A stretch of 64,000 nt of DNA from Oceanirhabdus sp. W0125-5 (lineage in GTDB: Bacteria; Bacillota; Clostridia; Clostridiales; Clostridiaceae), in contig NZ_CP115913.1 in assembly GCF_027938815.1 (NCBI RefSeq), positions 678,001 through 742,000 of the forward strand, in the 5' to 3' direction. Shown one piece after another: positions 26,808-36,216 of this stretch. The position numbers were made by a program, and so were the translations under genes. Position 1 is the first letter of the stretch; every line of letters begins with the position of its first letter. The notes under the pieces are model-generated. The model was not told the DNA's origin, ran no database searches, and saw only the letters and a list, made by a program, of their open reading frames with translations.

Positions 26808-27725
26808 ATGCCAAGAGGAGCTAGAATAAAAGATGAAAAGTTTATTTATCATATAATGTGTAGAAGCATAAGTGAAGTAAAGTTATTTAGAAAAGATGAG
26901 GATAAAGATAGATACTTAAAAATTATAAAGAAATATCAACAAAAGTTCATGTTTAAAGTTTATGATTATTGTTTAATGGGGAATCATGTTCATTTAATTA
27001 TAGATTCTAATGGTGCAGATATTTCGAAAATAATGCATAGCATTAATCTTTCCTATGTATTATTTTATAATAAAAGATATAAAAGACACGGACATTTGTT
27101 TCAAGAGAGATTTAAGAGTAAAGTTATTGTAGATAATAGATATTTAAAGACCCTTTCAAAGTATATACATCAAAACCCAATGGAATATAAGAAATATAAA
27201 GAATGTCCAGAAGAGTATCCGTATTCAGCTCTTGGAGTTTATATGGGGTTAAGAAAGGATGAGTATGAAATTCTTGAGGAGAAGTACGTTCTTAGTTTTT
27301 ATGGAAAAACTTTAGATGAAGCTAGAAAAAATCATATCAATTGTGTAAGAGGATATGAAGGTGAAGAAGACTCTAAAATTCAGAGAGAGTTTGAAGTGGA
27401 AAATATGGAATTAGGTGAGTATAGGAGCGGAAGAACAATACTCCCTAGAATTAAGACAAAAGAAGAAATAATTAACTTCATAACTAGATTAACTAATTCA
27501 AAAAAAGAAGATATTTACTTGAAATATAATAGAAAAGCAACTAAAACAAGAGCTTTAGTTATTTTCTTTATGAGATGTTTTTGTAATCATAAATATATAG
27601 ATATATGTGAAGCAATAGGTAATATTAGTCTTTCAAGAATCTCAGAATTATGTTCTAAGGGAGTAAAAATAATAAATGAGGAAGAGAGATATTCTTCTTT
27701 GATAAGTGAATTTTTAAATGCTTAA
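26808..27725 (+). CDS. REP-associated tyrosine transposase (RAYT, IS200-like Y1)
   Basis: A 305-residue single-strand DNA transposase of the Y1 family. The HUH metal site is in YCLMGNHVHLII, and the catalytic Tyr is in KYIHQNPMEYKKY; the GHLFQERFKSKVI stretch is also typical. Residues 220-305 form an extra C-terminal domain with a helix-turn-helix-like end (YIDICEAIGNISLSRISEL). Members are domesticated, single-copy enzymes tied to short palindromic intergenic repeats. Here GGGACAGTTCTCAA elements flank it on both sides (copies D and E), and four further copies lie within 10 kb. The start has an AGAGGGGG site. Confidence 0.88.
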   Translation: MPRGARIKDEKFIYHIMCRSISEVKLFRKDEDKDRYLKIIKKYQQKFMFKVYDYCLMGNHVHLIIDSNGADISKIMHSINLSYVLFYNKRYKRHGHLFQERFKSKVIVDNRYLKTLSKYIHQNPMEYKKYKECPEEYPYSALGVYMGLRKDEYEILEEKYVLSFYGKTLDEARKNHINCVRGYEGEEDSKIQREFEVENMELGEYRSGRTILPRIKTKEEIINFITRLTNSKKEDIYLKYNRKATKTRALVIFFMRCFCNHKYIDICEAIGNISLSRISELCSKGVKIINEEERYSSLISEFLNA

Positions 27726-27784
27726 TAAGTTATATTTAAGAATGATGGTATGGTATAAATTTATAGTATAGTCATTAGTAATAC

Positions 27785-27915
27785 AGGGACAGTTCTCAAT
27801 AATTTAAACTTTTATTCTTATTGAGGAATACTAATAAAATTATGTGAATTAAAAAAGGGGCGAAAATATTGCATAGAGCATAATATAATATATAAATTCT
27901 TGAGAACTGTCCCTA
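27785..27915. repeat. GGGACAGTTCTCAA element, copy E
   Basis: Left arm at 27786-27799 and exact inverted arm at 27900-27913 around a 100-base centre, the longest spacing seen. It lies just downstream of the RAYT gene. Confidence 0.9.
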
Positions 27916-28560
27916 GTTTTAAAAGATTACGAAGGTTGACAAGAATATAAAATTACTATATTATTACATATAAGATTAGAATTTAAAATAACACTAAAAG
28001 GTTAACTTAAAATAACCTAATTAAATTTGAGAGGTATTTTATGAGTAGATTGCTGGTTAGATAGTTTAAAATTTAATTAAATAAATCTTTAAAAGGGGTA
28101 TAGTATACCTCTGTTAGTTGAGGATTTATTTAACACTATCTATAAAGTATATGTCTATTTAAGATATCTCAAGATACAAAGATTGTATTAATAGTACCAT
28201 TTCAAGTTTTATATAAATAATAGTATGAAGTTATTTGATAAAATAATGCTGTAAAGAGAATTTATTATAGTAAAGCATTATGGGATTATTTATATATTTG
28301 AATTATTAATAATCAATCTTTATAAATATTTCTAAAACTGATAAACGATATAAAATATATTGATAATAGGTTTTAGAAATAACTAAAAGAGATAATTCTT
28401 CAAGTCACAGACATGTCTGTGGCTTTTTTATATATAAAAATATATGTACTAAATATTCTAATCTTAGGACAGTACTTTATAGGAAATTTTAAAAGTTATT
28501 CATGTAAAACTTAAACAAAATTTAATGAGTTAATAAATTGCTTATAAAGGAGAAAGAACG
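27916..28560 (+). other. Long AT-rich intergenic region with hairpins
   Basis: No coding frame is credible. Visible structure: a GGTATA/TATACC palindrome near 28096-28111, an 11-bp inverted repeat ATTTCTAAAAC with its inverse (about 28328-28380), and a clear terminator hairpin at 28404-28429. A transcript ending at that hairpin would have no gene, so a small RNA is possible but unsupported by a clear promoter. Confidence 0.4.
28404..28429 (+). terminator. Intrinsic terminator in a gene-free region
   Basis: CACAGACA and TGTCTGTG (28406-28421) form a perfect 8-bp stem followed by a run of T. It is 130 bases before the MutS2-like start and has no gene for about 700 bases upstream. Confidence 0.8.
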
Positions 28561-30480
28561 TTGAATATAAATACATTTAATACATTAGGATATAATGATT
28601 TAAAGGAAATAATAAAAGGATACTGTATTAGTGGGTTAGGAAAGCAATTAATTGATAAAATGCTTCCTTCCAGTAATCTAACTGTTATAGAGAAAAAGCT
28701 AAAAGAGACTAGTGAGGCAAGAAAAATATTAGATGACTCAAAGCATATTCCATTAGAAGGAATATATGATATTAGAGTATTAGTGGAGAAAGTTGAAAAA
28801 GGTGGATTATTAGAGGCTGATGAAGTTACTCATATTGGTGATTTTTTAAGGGGGTGCAGGAAAATAAAGAGGTTTATGCTGCAACAAGAATCATATGCTC
28901 CAATTTTAAGTGAGTATGCATACTCTATGAGCGAATTAAGCAATATTGAAGAAGAGATTAATAGAATAATAAAAAATAATAAAGTAGATTCATCAGCAAG
29001 TAAGGAACTAGGGAAAATTAGAAGAAATATAGATGCTACTGAAGGTAAGATTAAAGAGAAGTTAAACAAAATGTTATCATCATCGCACTATTCTAAGTAT
29101 ATACAAGAATTTTTTGTAAGTATGAGAAATGGAAGATACGTTATCCCTATAAAAGCTAATTATAAAAATAAAGTAGAGGGTAATATAATTGACAGTTCAT
29201 CAAAAGGAACTACTGTATTCATTGAACCAGCAGCAGTAAATAAGTTAAATAGTGAGCTTAGTACTTTGAAATATGCTGAGAAGGCAGAGGAATATCAAAT
29301 ATTAGCATATCTTACTGGAATAATATATGAAGGGTTAAGAGAAATAAAAATTAATATTGAGTTAATTTCTGAATATGATATGATTTCAGCTAAGGCGAAA
29401 TATAGTCAAAAAATTGATGGAATTGAACCTATAATTAATACTAGAGGATATATAAAAATCGTCAATGGAATCCATCCATTATTAGAAGGTGACACCGTAC
29501 CTTTAAATTTTGAAGTTGGAGATAAGTACAGAAGTCTTATAATAACAGGGCCTAATGCAGGTGGGAAAACTGTGGCATTAAAGACTATCGGTATACTTAC
29601 ATTAGCAATGCAATCAGGAATTCATGTTAGAGCAAAGAATGGAACAGAACTGTCTGTATTTGATGATATATTTGTAGATATTGGAGATAACCAGAGTATA
29701 AAAAATGCATTGAGTACTTTTTCCTCTCATATGAAGAATATTTCTGATATACTTGATCATGCTAATAATTCTTCTTTGATTCTATTTGATGAAATAGGTA
29801 CAGGTACTGAGCCGAATGAGGGTACAGGATTGGCCATAGCTATCCTTGAAGAATTATATTATTATGGGGCAATAACAGTTGCAACTACTCATTATGCAGA
29901 TATAAAGCGTTATGCATATGAACATCCAGAGTTTCGAAATGCTCATATGAAATTTAATCCAGATACTTTAGAGCCACTGTATAAAATGGTTATTGGAGAA
30001 GGTGGAGAAAGTAATGCACTATGGATATCTAAGAAGGTTGGGGTAAAGGAATCAGTATTAAAAAGAGCTAAGGGGTATATAGATGATAAAAAATATGAAT
30101 ACAACTTAGTAAAAAGAAGTAAATTAAGAAATGATCAGGTTTCTATGGCTATTTCAAAAAAAGCATCAATAGAGTATGAATATAGAATTGGTGATCAAGT
30201 TATATTGCTTGAAAAAGGACAGAAAGCTATAGTTTATCAAGAAAGAGATCAGTTGAATAATATAGTAGTTTTAATTGGAGATGAATATAAGGAAATCAAT
30301 ATTAAAAGAGTTAAGTTAAATATAAAGCGAGAAGAACTTTATCCAGAGGGATATGACTATAATACATTATTTACTGCATACAAAGATAGGAAACTTGAAC
30401 ATGATCTTAAAAGAGGGTCTAAAAAAGCACTTAAAAAAATACAAAAAGAGATTAGAAAAAATAGGAATTTAAATGAGTAA
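28561..30480 (+). CDS. MutS2-like ATPase lacking the Smr nuclease domain
   Basis: A 639-residue protein. The N-terminal half has the MutS2 lever/clamp pattern (GYNDLKEIIKGYC; MRNGRYVIPIKANYKNKVEG; GTTVFIEPAAV) and the C-terminal half the MutS ATPase with Walker A GPNAGGKTVALKT, LFDEIGTGTEPNEG and VATTHYADIK. Canonical MutS2 is near 780-790 residues and ends in an Smr domain; this protein stops after the connector. It is probably a paralogue of the full enzyme. MutS2 splits collided ribosomes and limits recombination; without Smr it may keep only the ATPase role. It starts with TTG after AAAGGAG. Confidence 0.85.
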   Translation: MNINTFNTLGYNDLKEIIKGYCISGLGKQLIDKMLPSSNLTVIEKKLKETSEARKILDDSKHIPLEGIYDIRVLVEKVEKGGLLEADEVTHIGDFLRGCRKIKRFMLQQESYAPILSEYAYSMSELSNIEEEINRIIKNNKVDSSASKELGKIRRNIDATEGKIKEKLNKMLSSSHYSKYIQEFFVSMRNGRYVIPIKANYKNKVEGNIIDSSSKGTTVFIEPAAVNKLNSELSTLKYAEKAEEYQILAYLTGIIYEGLREIKINIELISEYDMISAKAKYSQKIDGIEPIINTRGYIKIVNGIHPLLEGDTVPLNFEVGDKYRSLIITGPNAGGKTVALKTIGILTLAMQSGIHVRAKNGTELSVFDDIFVDIGDNQSIKNALSTFSSHMKNISDILDHANNSSLILFDEIGTGTEPNEGTGLAIAILEELYYYGAITVATTHYADIKRYAYEHPEFRNAHMKFNPDTLEPLYKMVIGEGGESNALWISKKVGVKESVLKRAKGYIDDKKYEYNLVKRSKLRNDQVSMAISKKASIEYEYRIGDQVILLEKGQKAIVYQERDQLNNIVVLIGDEYKEINIKRVKLNIKREELYPEGYDYNTLFTAYKDRKLEHDLKRGSKKALKKIQKEIRKNRNLNE

Positions 30481-30530
30481 TATAAGCCAGTACCTTAATT
30501 ATATAGGTGCTGGCTTTAAATTTACTAAAA

Positions 30531-30588
30531 AAGGGGACAGTTCTCAAGTTTTTATTCATAATAAAAACTTGAGAACTGTCCCTTTTTT
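30531..30588. repeat. GGGACAGTTCTCAA element, copy F, perfect hairpin that can terminate
   Basis: Arms of 21 bases (GGGACAGTTCTCAAG...TTTTA and inverse) with a six-base loop, running from 30534 to 30582. A-tract on the left and T-tract on the right make it a bidirectional terminator between the convergent MutS2-like and DUF2871 genes. Confidence 0.9.
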
Positions 30589-30598
30589 TCTTTAAAAA

Positions 30599-31000
30599 CT
30601 ATTTAATTGAATCATATAAATTCATCATAAAGAATATGAAGCCTAATCCTAAAATAGCATGTCCTAATCCTGACATATGAGCAAGTACAAATTCTTTACC
30701 AATAACCTCAGATACTCCTCTTATTAACATAGAAATAATAAGAAGAATTAAACCTAAATTATATGTTACTAGGAAGGTCTTATTGTATTTATGTGTAGAT
30801 GTGAGAAATAGTTTTTCTAAAATCATAACTATAATAAAAAATACGAAACCTAATATTAGTACATGAGAATGAAGAGTATTCAAAACAGTTTTACCGGTAA
30901 AGCCTTTAAATTTAGTAAATTCTCTAAAGAAAACGCCACTGGATAAACCTAATATTAAATAAAATACAGATAAATAATAAAACTTTTTAATTGATTTCAT
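30599..31000 (-). CDS. DUF2871 membrane protein
   Basis: A 133-residue protein with four predicted membrane helices (about residues 7-25, 41-62, 77-95 and 106-128). The pattern TVLNTLHSHVLILGF and AHMSGLGHAILGLGFIFF places histidines inside helices, as in the DUF2871 family of small haem-copper-oxidase-like folds. Function is unknown. It is a single gene, with an AGGAG site before its start, sharing the repeat-derived terminator with the gene on the other side. Confidence 0.8.
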   Translation of the reverse strand: MKSIKKFYYLSVFYLILGLSSGVFFREFTKFKGFTGKTVLNTLHSHVLILGFVFFIIVMILEKLFLTSTHKYNKTFLVTYNLGLILLIISMLIRGVSEVIGKEFVLAHMSGLGHAILGLGFIFFMMNLYDSIK

Positions 31001-31541
31001 AATAACTCTCCTTTAATTAAATATGTATAAAATTATATTTAAAATAATTCGTAAAAATTGCCGTTATAATAATTATTAATTAATAATAGTTATTATAACA
31101 TGCTATTAGATAATTTACAATAACTAACAATAATTAAAGTTGACCAATTTAGTTGGGTTTGCTAAAATCAGTTATAAAGGATAATTATTTTTAAATAGTT
31201 GCAATAATTAAAGTATTAAATATTCAGAAAATAACAAGTTGCTATATTATATCCTGTTAGATTATGTGAGGAGAAAGAGTGCTAATGACTCCAATACAAT
31301 TAAATTTAAAAATATGACAATAAAATGTCATATTACAGGTATTACAATCTAAAAAGAAAGTGTCCAAGCACCATATGAAAAAAACGTATTTTTTTTATTA
31401 AATTTATAAAAATAACAAGCATGTATTTAAGAGATAATAAATATTTAAAAATAGAAATGCATATGGATTAATAATAGAATAAAATTTTATAAATGAATTT
31501 CCTAAAAAATATTAATAAAGGTAAGGAGGAAGATTAATAAA
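31001..31541 (+). other. Intergenic region before the amino acid transporter
   Basis: AT-rich, about 540 bases, divergent promoters expected. I note a TGACA/TGTCA hairpin near 31315-31333 and a 12-codon frame after GAGGAGAAAG near 31279. Neither is convincing, and no T-box or other riboswitch consensus is visible. Confidence 0.4.
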
Positions 31542-32384
31542 ATGAAAAGAAAAATGAATAAATTAAAGAAAAGCCTTATGATATTAGGGATGGTATCGCT
31601 GGCTTTAACTAGTCTTGTTGGGTGTGGAAAAGGTAATAACTCTGAAAAAAACAAGAGTACTCTTGAAAAAGAAACGATTATAGTTGGAATGGAGTTAAAG
31701 TATCCTCCATTTGAAACAAAAAATGAAAAAGGTGACCCAGAAGGAGCAAGTGTTATGCTTGCTAAGGCATTTGGTGAATATTCAGGTAAAGAAATCAAAA
31801 TAGTAGATGTACCATACCCAAGTTTAATCACTTCATTAGAAACTGGAAAGATAGATATGATTATTTCATCAATGACTATAACTCCTGCAAGAGAAGAACG
31901 TGTTGATTTTTCAAATCCATATACAACAAGTCAACTTATGATGTTAGTTCACAAAGATTCAAAAGTTCAATCAGCAGATGACTTGAATAATTCTGATGTG
32001 GTAATCGCTTCAAAAACAGGAACAATAGGTGCTCTGTGGGCTAAAGAGAATGCTCCTAATGCAACAATTAAGAATGTTAATGAAGAAGCAAGTGCTGTGC
32101 TTGAGGTTGCACAAGGTAAAGCAGATGTATTTATATATGATCCTCTATCAGTAATAAGGCATCATGAGAATTATCCAGATACTACCAGAACTGTCCTAGA
32201 ACCATTACCAAACACAAAAGGATGGGGTGTAGCAGTTAGAAAAGGTGAATCAGAATTAATAGATAAGCTTAATGAATTTATTAAGAATGCAAAAGAAGAT
32301 GGAACTTACGATGAAATAAGAGAAAAATATTTAAAAGACAAGATGAAAGAGTTTGAGGAATATGGTATAGACTTTTTCTTCTAG
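31542..32384 (+). CDS. Amino acid ABC transporter substrate-binding lipoprotein
   Basis: A 280-residue lipoprotein: basic N-terminus, hydrophobic core, lipobox LVGC (Cys28). The mature part is a family 3 solute-binding domain for polar amino acids (VGMELKYPPFETKNEKGDPEGASVMLAKAFGE; ETGKIDMIISSMTITPAREERVDFSNPY). It captures a polar or acidic amino acid outside the cell for the permease and ATPase encoded directly downstream. The specific ligand is not readable. A strong AAGGAGG site precedes the start. Confidence 0.92.
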   Translation: MKRKMNKLKKSLMILGMVSLALTSLVGCGKGNNSEKNKSTLEKETIIVGMELKYPPFETKNEKGDPEGASVMLAKAFGEYSGKEIKIVDVPYPSLITSLETGKIDMIISSMTITPAREERVDFSNPYTTSQLMMLVHKDSKVQSADDLNNSDVVIASKTGTIGALWAKENAPNATIKNVNEEASAVLEVAQGKADVFIYDPLSVIRHHENYPDTTRTVLEPLPNTKGWGVAVRKGESELIDKLNEFIKNAKEDGTYDEIREKYLKDKMKEFEEYGIDFFF

Positions 32385-32398
32385 AAAGAGGCATTAGT

Positions 32399-33139
32399 AT
32401 GAAAAAAACATTACATTTTGTGATTGCAGTTGTAGTATATATAGCTTTCTTCAGGTTTGTTTTATACAGAGCAGTTGGAAATAGACTTGAATTTAACTCA
32501 TATATGGATTACTCACAGTTAATATTGAAGGGATGGATTGCTACAATTTTAATAAGTATATCAGCATTGTTATTAAGTTTAATAGTAGGTTTGTTGTTAT
32601 ACATTATGAGTAATTCTAAAATACTTTTCTTAAGATATATTGCTGAATTTCACAAAACTATAATATTTGGAGTTCCTTTGTTAGTTATTATCATGGCGGC
32701 ATATTACTATATAGGATATGCATTTAATATTGATAATAAATTTATAGTAGGGGTGATTACATTATCATTATATACAGGGGCATATATTGCAGATATTTAT
32801 AGAGGTGCTATAGAATCTGTTCATGTTAGACAATGGCAAGCTGCTAAGATGTTTGGATTCAATAAATATCAAACATATAGATATATAATATTTCCACAAG
32901 TAATAATGTCTATATTACCACCTTTAACAGGGCAATTAGCACTTTTAATAAAAGGAAGTGCATTATTATCATACATGGCATTTGATGAGTTTTTCAATGT
33001 AATTGAGACTACTCAAGCGTCAACATTTGCTTATGCTGAAGGGTTTATAATTTTAGCAGTAGGATATCTAATAATGACAGTTCCGTTGCTATTTGTTATA
33101 AGATTGCTTGAAAAAAGGTTTAATTATAGAGGTGCGTAA
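32399..33139 (+). CDS. Amino acid ABC transporter permease
   Basis: A 246-residue membrane protein with about five helices and the EAA-loop-like segment GAIESVHVRQWQAAKMFGFNKYQTYRYIIFPQ that contacts the ATPase. This matches HisM/GlnP-type permeases. It starts 14 bases after the binding-protein gene and is followed after two bases by the ATPase gene, so all three are translated from one message. Only one permease gene is present; a homodimer is expected. Confidence 0.92.
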   Translation: MKKTLHFVIAVVVYIAFFRFVLYRAVGNRLEFNSYMDYSQLILKGWIATILISISALLLSLIVGLLLYIMSNSKILFLRYIAEFHKTIIFGVPLLVIIMAAYYYIGYAFNIDNKFIVGVITLSLYTGAYIADIYRGAIESVHVRQWQAAKMFGFNKYQTYRYIIFPQVIMSILPPLTGQLALLIKGSALLSYMAFDEFFNVIETTQASTFAYAEGFIILAVGYLIMTVPLLFVIRLLEKRFNYRGA

Positions 33140-33141
33140 AT

Positions 33142-33867
33142 ATGGAGTTAAGAGTTAATAAAGTATTAAAAAAATATGCTGGAAATATAGTTTTAGATGA
33201 AATAAGTTTAATCCTGAGTGAAGTTAATGTGGTAGCTATTATTGGACCAAGCGGAGGTGGAAAATCTACATTTTTAAGATTGCTTGCTGGCCTTGAGGAA
33301 TGTGATGATGGGAAGATTATGATTAATGAACATGACTTATCTAAAGACGACTTAGATAGCTATAGAAAGAAAGTAGGATACGTATTTCAAGATAACAATC
33401 TATTTCCTCATTTGACTGTATTCAAGAATATTAGCTTAGTACTTGAAAAAGTACATGATAGACCAGAGAAGGCTAATAAGGATTTGATTGAAGGATTATT
33501 AAAGCAATATGGGTTATTAGAACATAAAGATAAATATCCTCATCAAATTAGTGGAGGACAAGCACAAAGGGCATCTATAGTAAGAGCTTTGGCTATAAAT
33601 CCTGAAATACTTCTTTTAGATGAGCCAACTAGTGCACTTGATCCAGCTTTAACTTATGAAGTTCTTCAATCAATTAAAAAGCTTAAGGACAACAATAAGG
33701 ATTTTATAATTGTTACACATGAAATAGGATTTGCTAAGCATATTGCAGATCACATAGTATATATAGATAATCAAAAAATAATTGAGCATGGAAGTGTGGA
33801 TATATTGAATAACCCAAAAACTGAAGAACTTAAAAAATTTCTTGATAAAGTTTTGAGCTATGAATAA
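33142..33867 (+). CDS. Amino acid ABC transporter ATP-binding protein
   Basis: A 241-residue ATPase with Walker A GPSGGGKST, Q-loop YVFQDNNLFPHLTV, signature ISGGQAQRASIVRALA, Walker B ILLLDEPTSALDP and switch His in IIVTHEIGFAKHIADH. It matches GlnQ/HisP-type subunits that power polar amino acid uptake. It is the last gene of the three-gene operon, which ends at a terminator about 40 bases later. Confidence 0.93.
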   Translation: MELRVNKVLKKYAGNIVLDEISLILSEVNVVAIIGPSGGGKSTFLRLLAGLEECDDGKIMINEHDLSKDDLDSYRKKVGYVFQDNNLFPHLTVFKNISLVLEKVHDRPEKANKDLIEGLLKQYGLLEHKDKYPHQISGGQAQRASIVRALAINPEILLLDEPTSALDPALTYEVLQSIKKLKDNNKDFIIVTHEIGFAKHIADHIVYIDNQKIIEHGSVDILNNPKTEELKKFLDKVLSYE

Positions 33868-33903
33868 AAATAATATGTAGATTAATTATATTAGCAAATA
33901 TTA

Positions 33904-33928
33904 AAAAGCACGTGCAAGCGTGCTTTTG
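33904..33928 (+). terminator. Intrinsic terminator of the amino acid transporter operon
   Basis: AAAGCACG and CGTGCTTT form a stem with a six-base loop followed by TTGTTG. It is 37 bases after the ATPase stop. Confidence 0.85.
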
Positions 33929-34040
33929 TTGTAGTTTATAAATTTATTGAAATTGTAAGAAATTATTAATATTTATATATAACAGAAATAATGTATAATT
34001 AAATTTAGGACAAGACTTATAGAAACTAAGGAGGAATTAG

Positions 34041-35162
34041 ATGGAGAGATTTGGAGGGGAAAAAAAGAAAATATTAAACTCAATGTTTTTAATTGTTTTT
34101 GGTATTTTGTTTTATTTAATGGTAGGACAAGAGGAAAACTTACATTGGATTTTTAAAATTTTTCAACCTATAATTTTAGCTTTTTCCATTGCATATGTAA
34201 TGGAACCTGTTGTTAAGGTTCTATGCAATAGGTTTAAGTTAAAAAGAGGAATTAGTGTATTAATAATTTTACTTGCATTAATAGGACTTATAGTTATTTC
34301 TATATCATTTATTATACCTACACTAGTTAGGAGTATAAAGGATTTAGTTAATTTAATAAGTATTGAACAGTTAAATAATATAGTTAATGAAATAGTAGCC
34401 GCGATAGGTATGGATCAATCTTCTGAGGTATTTAAACAATTAAGTAATATGCTTGGGAGTTTTGTGAATAAATTTGGAGAAACAATAACTATTCTTCTAC
34501 AGAATTCATTGGGTGCAGCACTACAGGTTACATCCGGGATATTTAATCTTATTGTAAGTCTTTGTATTGCTATATATATGTTATTAGATAAAGATGATCT
34601 TTTAGCAAGAATAAAGAGATTGATGTATGCATTTAACAAGAAAGAAAGTGTAGATGAAGCTTTATCAGTAGGGAAGCGTGCTAATGAAATATTTATAAGA
34701 TTCTTCATTGGAAAGATAATAGATTCTGTGATTATAGGAATTATTTGTTTCGTAGTTATGTTTATCTGTAAAATTCCATACTCACCATTATTGTCAATAA
34801 TTATAGGTATAACAAATATGATTCCTTATTTTGGGCCATTTATAGGGGGAGTTCCAGCGGTACTTATCGTATTGTTTGTAAGCCCAATGAAGGCGCTTGT
34901 GGCTGGAATAATAATTATTATATTGCAGCAGTTTGATGGATTATATTTAGGGCCTAAAATACTTGGAGATAAAGTAGGAGTAGGAGCTTTTTGGATTATT
35001 GTATCAGTAACAGTAGGTGGAGCAATTATGGGAGTTTGGGGGATGTTATTAGGTGTTCCTATAACAGTATTATTTAAAACTCTTATAGAAGAATCGGTTC
35101 AGAGGAAGCTTGATGAGAAAGGTTTAGGAGATATAGAAAAAGATAAATTAAAGGAAGCATAA
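34041..35162 (+). CDS. AI-2E family transporter (PerM/YdiK-like)
   Basis: A 373-residue membrane protein with about eight helices. The pattern PIILAFSIAYVMEPVV, a long middle soluble segment, and the C-terminal ITNMIPYFGPFIGGVPAVL and KILGDKVGVGAFWIIVSV blocks identify the AI-2E (formerly UPF0118/PerM) family. Proposed roles include autoinducer-2 export and sodium/proton antiport; the substrate is unknown. It stands alone between two terminators. Confidence 0.92.
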   Translation: MERFGGEKKKILNSMFLIVFGILFYLMVGQEENLHWIFKIFQPIILAFSIAYVMEPVVKVLCNRFKLKRGISVLIILLALIGLIVISISFIIPTLVRSIKDLVNLISIEQLNNIVNEIVAAIGMDQSSEVFKQLSNMLGSFVNKFGETITILLQNSLGAALQVTSGIFNLIVSLCIAIYMLLDKDDLLARIKRLMYAFNKKESVDEALSVGKRANEIFIRFFIGKIIDSVIIGIICFVVMFICKIPYSPLLSIIIGITNMIPYFGPFIGGVPAVLIVLFVSPMKALVAGIIIIILQQFDGLYLGPKILGDKVGVGAFWIIVSVTVGGAIMGVWGMLLGVPITVLFKTLIEESVQRKLDEKGLGDIEKDKLKEA

Positions 35163-35167
35163 TAAAT

Positions 35168-35197
35168 GAAAGGCACGCATTTCACAGCGTGCCTTTT
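35168..35197. terminator. Bidirectional terminator between permease and AraC gene
   Basis: AGGCACGC with its inverse GCGTGCCT, an eight-base loop, and a T-run. It overlaps the start of the convergent region and probably serves both genes. Confidence 0.85.
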
Positions 35198-36055
35198 TTA
35201 TATAATCTTATTTATCCTAAATTGCGAAGGAGATAAGCCTGTTATCTGTTTAAATGATTTATTAAAATTAGAGGCATTATTATACCCACATATGTATGCG
35301 ATTTCTAGAATGGGAAGAGTCGTTGATACAAGCAGTGTAGAAGCTTTATGAATTCTATATCTATTCAAATAATCTATAGGGGAAATTCCGTTAAGCTTTT
35401 TGAAAAATCTAGAGAAGTAAGAGGGATTCATAAATACTAATTTTGATAAATCCTCAAGCTTTATTGGATTCATATAATTATTTTCAATAAAGGTAAGTAC
35501 TTTTTCAATGTTTGTAATATCGGTAGTTCTGAAAGAGCAATAGCTTGTATCCTCTTCTCCTGCATATCTAATCAATAACACTAATATATTCAATAGTTTT
35601 ACTTTTACCATAAGATCATAACCCAGGTGTTTATTTGCAAATTCATCTTCTAATTCTATCATGAGAGAAGAAATTTTATTATTATAATAGCTACCGGAAG
35701 GAAGCTTATTTCCTTTTATACTATTATTATAAAAGACACTTAAATATTTATAATTGAATACATCATTTGGAGTAGACCAAATAAACCTAGGTTCAAAATG
35801 TATTACCATATTAATTAACTTAGCATCTCCTGTAACTTTTAAACCATGACGCTGAATATTATTAAAGATAAATATATCCCCTTTATCAACGGGAATTATT
35901 TTACCGTCTACAACATATTCACCATGTCCATCTTTAATTAAAGAGATTTCCATTTCATTATGAATATGTCCTGAAGTTTCATCAAAATCACAGTCTAGGT
36001 AATAATTTTCGCATTCTATAAGTGTTTTATCATTCATATTTATAGTGTGAAGCAT
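35198..36055 (-). CDS. AraC-family transcriptional regulator with cupin sensor
   Basis: A 285-residue protein. The N-terminal cupin-like domain (HIHNEMEISLIKDGHGEYVVDGKIIPVDKGD) probably binds a sugar, and residues about 185-285 are two helix-turn-helix units (IKLEDLSKLVFMNPSYFSRFFKKLNGISPIDYLNRYRI; IAYICGYNNASNFNKSFKQITGLSPSQFR). It is divergent from the GH31 gene at 36217, with about 160 bases between, so it most likely activates that gene in response to a sugar. Confidence 0.9.
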   Translation of the reverse strand: MLHTINMNDKTLIECENYYLDCDFDETSGHIHNEMEISLIKDGHGEYVVDGKIIPVDKGDIFIFNNIQRHGLKVTGDAKLINMVIHFEPRFIWSTPNDVFNYKYLSVFYNNSIKGNKLPSGSYYNNKISSLMIELEDEFANKHLGYDLMVKVKLLNILVLLIRYAGEEDTSYCSFRTTDITNIEKVLTFIENNYMNPIKLEDLSKLVFMNPSYFSRFFKKLNGISPIDYLNRYRIHKASTLLVSTTLPILEIAYICGYNNASNFNKSFKQITGLSPSQFRINKII

Positions 36056-36216
36056 GGCTTTTCCTCCGAATAAATAACAGATTTATTAACTAAAGTATAG
36101 AAGCAATACTTGTTTTATTCAAGTAAAAATAGTTGTACTTTTAGAAAAGATAGTTGAAGATATTTTGTAGTAGTGATTGATACAATATAGACATATTAAA
36201 TGTGGGGTGTGTTGGT

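Noticed and set aside
17061..30588. CRISPR array
   Set aside because: The GGGACAGTTCTCAA repeats are inverted pairs kilobases apart, not regularly spaced direct repeats, and no cas gene is present.
31260..31320. 12-codon leader peptide before the amino acid transporter
   Set aside because: It has a ribosome-binding-like GAGGAG but no associated hairpins or regulatory codon run, and lies far from the first gene.
32180..32200. Another GGGACAGTTCTCAA half site
   Set aside because: GAACTGTCC occurs inside the binding-protein gene as ordinary codons; flanking bases do not match.
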